Of a stretch of 64,000 nt of DNA, positions 59,984 through 64,000 are shown one piece after another. The notes below the pieces were generated by a model. The model worked only from the letters and a program-made list of their open reading frames with translations. It made no database searches and was not told where the DNA came from. Within the stretch, counting starts at the first letter, position 1; every line of letters begins with the position of its first letter. The translations under genes and the position numbers were made by a program. The stretch is from Wenzhouxiangella sp. 15190 (lineage in GTDB: Bacteria > Pseudomonadota > Gammaproteobacteria > Xanthomonadales > Wenzhouxiangellaceae): the NCBI RefSeq assembly GCF_003417465.1, contig NZ_QVMV01000008.1, forward strand, positions 1 to 64,000, in the 5' to 3' direction.

Positions 59984-61771
59984 ATGAAAACCCTGACGAC
60001 GCTGGTTCTTTCCGCCCTGTTGACCATCGGTTGCAGCATGACCGGCCAGGTCCAGGCCGAAGACGACTACTTCAGCCAGGCCGAGCTCGATTCGATGCTC
60101 GCACCCGTGGCGCTGTACCCCGACAGCGTGCTCTCGCACGTGCTGATCGCGGCGACCTATCCGCTGGAAGTGATCCAGGCGGCCCGCTGGTCGCGCGAGC
60201 ATCCGGGCTTGCGCGGCGAGGATGCCGTGGCCGCTGTCGAGCGCCGGAATTGGGATCCCAGCGTGAAGGCGCTGGTCGCCTTTCCCGAGCTCCTCGGGCG
60301 CATGGACGAGGACCTGGACTGGACCCAGAATCTGGGCGACGCCTTCCTGGTGCAGGAAGAGGACGTGATTGCCTCGATCCAGTACTTGCGCTCGGAGGCC
60401 TACTCGCAGGGCCATCTCAAGAGCAACGACCGCGTCAAGGTGGTGCGGGAGAAGGAATACATCTACATCGAGCCGGCGCGCACCCGCGTGGTCTACGTGC
60501 CGTACTACGACCCGCGCGTGATCTATTCCAGCTGGCGCTGGTCGAGCCATCCGCCGAGGTATTGGCACCGTCCCAGCGGTTTCAGCGTGAGCATGAACTT
60601 CCACTGGGGCCGTCCGTACCACATTCGGCCGAACTTCTACTTCAGTTCCTTCCACTGGGCGCAGCGCCGGGTCGTGGTGGTCAATCACCATCATCACTAC
60701 TATCGTGACCACGGTTTCCGTTCCGGCCGCGATGTCGCCCGCTTCAAGCAAGCGCGTCACTGGAAGCACGATCCCACGCACCGTCGCGGCGTGAGCTATC
60801 GCGGCCGGGTTGAGAAGGCTCGTTTCGTCGATAGCAATCGCCCGGTCTCGGCGCGCCAGAATGCGAGCGTGTCACGCTCGGCGGCGCGTTCCGATCGGCG
60901 TGAATGGGCGGCAGAGCGCCGATCCGGCATGAAGTTCGATCGCCAGGCTCAGTCGCGTTCGAGCGCCACTTCACGATCGGATCGTGTTTCCGAATCGCGC
61001 AGTCAGAACCGGAGCGGATCTCGTGCCGCGTCCCGCGGCAAGACCGAGGAGCGCCTGGCCGGCCGCCGTTCCGATCGTGCAACGCTCAGCAGCGGGCGTG
61101 ATCGTTCGGTCACGGGCCGGGCACCTGCCCGCAAGGACTCGAGCAGCAGCCGGGCATCCGACTCGACGCGATCGTCGGCAAGTCGGGCGAGCCGCACCGC
61201 CGAGTCGCTGCGCAGCAGCTCGAGGTCGTCGGGTTCGACGAGCAGCCGGTCGCGCAGCACTGAGCGCTCGTCCGGCCTGTCCAGCAGCCGATCGTCGGGA
61301 CGTTCCGCTTCCGGGCGAACGAGCCGGTCGGACAAGTCGGACAAGAAGCGCTCGTCCGTGTCGATTCCGCGTGATCTGACCGTCCGCTCCAGCAAGGGAC
61401 GGGATCGCAGCTCGGCACCGTCGCGAAGCACCCGTTCCCCGGCGCCGTCACGCGGGGCCAGCATCGGGCGCAGTTCGGCTCCGAGCCGGGAGTCGGCACC
61501 GAGTCGAAGCCGCTCGAGCAGCCGTAGTTCGGCCTCGTCGCGCTCGACGCCAAGCGTTCGATCGTCCGCGCCCAGTCGCAGCTCGAAAGCCTCGGCGCCG
61601 AGTCGCGACAGCCGGTCTTCGGCTCCGAGCCGATCCTCGAAGTCTTCGGCGCCCTCGCGCAGCAGCCGCAGTGCGAGTTCGCGCTCATCGCGCAGTGCGA
61701 CCCAGAGCCGATCGCGCGGCGGTGATTCGCGGCGCGGCGGGCGTGGCGACGGTGATGAAGAACGGCGGTAG
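59984..61771 (+). CDS. DUF3300 secreted protein with a long Ser/Arg-rich tail
   Basis: The ATG at 59984, preceded by AAGGAGG, gives 595 residues. The N-terminus is a signal peptide with Cys17 (LLTIGC), an imperfect lipobox. Residues about 30-170 match DUF3300 (DSMLAPVALYPDSVLSHVLIAATYPLEVIQAARW; VVYVPYYDPRVIY). A His- and Tyr-rich stretch (about 180-260) follows. From about 300 to the end the protein is Ser/Arg-rich (SRSSAPSRSS units) with almost no hydrophobic residues. Function is unknown; the polycationic tail could bind envelope polymers or nucleic acid (inference). Confidence 0.75.
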   Translation: MKTLTTLVLSALLTIGCSMTGQVQAEDDYFSQAELDSMLAPVALYPDSVLSHVLIAATYPLEVIQAARWSREHPGLRGEDAVAAVERRNWDPSVKALVAFPELLGRMDEDLDWTQNLGDAFLVQEEDVIASIQYLRSEAYSQGHLKSNDRVKVVREKEYIYIEPARTRVVYVPYYDPRVIYSSWRWSSHPPRYWHRPSGFSVSMNFHWGRPYHIRPNFYFSSFHWAQRRVVVVNHHHHYYRDHGFRSGRDVARFKQARHWKHDPTHRRGVSYRGRVEKARFVDSNRPVSARQNASVSRSAARSDRREWAAERRSGMKFDRQAQSRSSATSRSDRVSESRSQNRSGSRAASRGKTEERLAGRRSDRATLSSGRDRSVTGRAPARKDSSSSRASDSTRSSASRASRTAESLRSSSRSSGSTSSRSRSTERSSGLSSSRSSGRSASGRTSRSDKSDKKRSSVSIPRDLTVRSSKGRDRSSAPSRSTRSPAPSRGASIGRSSAPSRESAPSRSRSSSRSSASSRSTPSVRSSAPSRSSKASAPSRDSRSSAPSRSSKSSAPSRSSRSASSRSSRSATQSRSRGGDSRRGGRGDGDEERR

Positions 61772-61779
61772 GATCCTTT

Positions 61780-61953
<174 letters not shown>

Positions 61954-61975
61954 ACGTCGCGGCAGCGGCCAGCCC

Positions 61976-62748
61976 TTACGTCTTGAGCCGGTGGCCGGTC
62001 CTTACGATCCAGGAAACGATGCCCAGGCATATGACGATAAAGCCGATAAGCGAGGCCAGGCTGACCCAGACGCTGACGTCGCCGCTGCCGAAGAAGAAGT
62101 AGCGAAAGCCCGAGACGATATAGATGATGGGGTTGAACAGGCTGATCGTCTGCCAGATTTCCGGCAGCATGTCGATGGAATAGAACACCCCGCCCAGGAA
62201 GGTCAGCGGCGTGACCACCAGCATGGGGATGAACTGCAACGCCTCGAAGCCCTCGGCCCAGATGCCGATGATGAAGCCGGCCAGGCTGAAGGCAAACGCC
62301 ACCATCACCAGATAGGCCAGCATCCACACCGGCTGACCGATATGTAGGTCGACGAACAGCTGGGCCGTGGCCAGGATGATCAGGCCCAGCAGCACCGACT
62401 TGGTGGCGGCCGCACCGACATAGGCCAGGACCAGCTCCGTGGTTGATACGGGGGCGGAGAGAATTTCGTAGATGGTGCCGGAAAAGCGCGGCATGTAGAT
62501 GCCGAACGAGGCGTTGTTGAGACTCTGCGTGAACACGGTCAGCAGGATCAGCCCCGGCACAATGAAGGCGCCGTAATTGACCTGGTCGATGTCGCCGATC
62601 CTCGAGCCGATGGCCGAGCCGAAGACGATGAAGTAAAGCACCGTAGTCAGTATGGGCGTGGCCAGGCTCTGCCAGAGCGTGCGCTTGAAGCGCGCCATCT
62701 CGAACTTGTAGATGGCCCAGGTGCCGCGCAGGTTGAGCATCGGCGCAG

Positions 62749-62752
<4 letters not shown>
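61976..62752 (-). CDS. ABC-2-type transporter permease (YadH-like)
   Basis: This 258-residue inner-membrane protein has six predicted helices. The ABC-2 landmarks are [24 protein letters not shown] near the start, [26 protein letters not shown] in the middle, and [18 protein letters not shown] at the end. It pairs with the ATPase encoded just upstream on the same strand; the genes overlap by four bases (ATGA, 62749-62752). The YadG/YadH pair is an exporter of unknown substrate. Polysaccharide or lipid export is a possibility (inference). Confidence 0.9.
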
Positions 62753-63696
<944 letters not shown>

Positions 63697-63718
63697 GTCG
63701 TGATCGATTCGATGAATA

Positions 63719-64000
63719 TCACTCCGCTCGGCAATCGAAGCCTTCGGGCCGGCTGAGGCGAGTTATATCGATGTCGCCAGTGCCGTAGCCGGGCATGTCG
63801 TAGCTGAAAGTGCCGTTGGCACAGTCGTCGAAGCGCAGGGTCAGTGTGCCGAAGTTCGTGAATTCCGACTCCGGTGGGCTCTGGAAGCCCGTACCTCCCT
63901 CGTCCCCGGGGTTGCTCAGCAGATCGACGGTGACCTCGCTGTCGCCCCAGTTGAACGATGACTGGCCGAGCAGCCAGAACTGGCGCTGCTCCTCGAAGTT
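63719..64000 (-). CDS. Partial secreted-protein C-terminus
   Basis: An open minus-strand frame enters from the right edge and ends at TGA (63719-63721); about 93 residues are visible. It reads [21 protein letters not shown], then [22 protein letters not shown] and [12 protein letters not shown]. Strands with Gly/Asp turns and two Cys fit a secreted beta-rich domain; the GTFSYD...RL pattern recurs in exported proteins of related bacteria (from memory). No family name is given. The start is outside the window. Confidence 0.55.
   Translation of the reverse strand, partial: NFEEQRQFWLLGQSSFNWGDSEVTVDLLSNPGDEGGTGFQSPPESEFTNFGTLTLRFDDCANGTFSYDMPGYGTGDIDITRLSRPEGFDCRAE

Overview
The window looks like chromosomal DNA of a high-GC gammaproteobacterium. 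rnpB, rsmI, psd, prmB, etfBA and glmS all read as gammaproteobacterial. A perfect CRP/Clp-type operator, two c-di-GMP proteins and many secreted proteins suggest the Xanthomonadales/Chromatiales side of the class (Wenzhouxiangella-like is a guess; no search was possible).

Bases 1 to about 9,900 are visibly poorer in GC and form a surface-polysaccharide island. It holds a truncated membrane glycosyltransferase-like gene, a membrane sulfatase-fold protein, a GT4 glycosyltransferase with a coupled methyltransferase, a flippase-like membrane protein, a PAPS-type sulfotransferase and a GT2 polyprenyl-phosphate glycosyltransferase. A decayed and a near-intact copy of the same IS3-family element bracket three of these genes in opposite orientation. 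A frameshifted membrane spermidine-synthase-like gene and a UDP-sugar dehydrogenase follow in normal-GC DNA. Further precursor genes lie at 39-44 kb (UDP-glucuronate epimerase, fused ATP sulfurylase/APS kinase, glmS, rfaH). Together these could supply a sulfated, uronic-acid-containing surface polymer.

From 14.8 to 38 kb there are signalling, defence and housekeeping genes: a PAS-GGDEF-EAL protein, a HigBA-like module, an ECF sigma factor with a Ser/Thr kinase, cbpA, an AbiE-type pair, fadH, a RAYT transposase inside its REP elements, thrB, a YeiH-type transporter, an AMP nucleosidase with rsmI, a zinc protease, a globin, SCO1, psd and rnpB. From 38 to 64 kb come prmB, the polysaccharide precursor genes, etfBA, a propeller-GGDEF sensor, 5-oxoprolinase, a phosphatase with a DUF99 protein, an Lhr-type helicase, PhoD, a DUF3300 protein and an ABC exporter.

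The most unusual content is between and inside the genes: several dispersed repeat systems. (a) Composite elements built from two facing arrays of 7- or 8-bp units around a GCGGGGCGGCTTCGCCGCG-type core. (b) A palindromic family with TGTCGYCCCGG and CCGGGRCCTCGCA ends, usually in inverted pairs; four units sit in frame inside the UDP-sugar dehydrogenase gene. (c) Two GTAG-headed REP families, one surrounding the RAYT gene and one supplying the stop codons of two genes. All calls are from reading the sequence and supplied translations.
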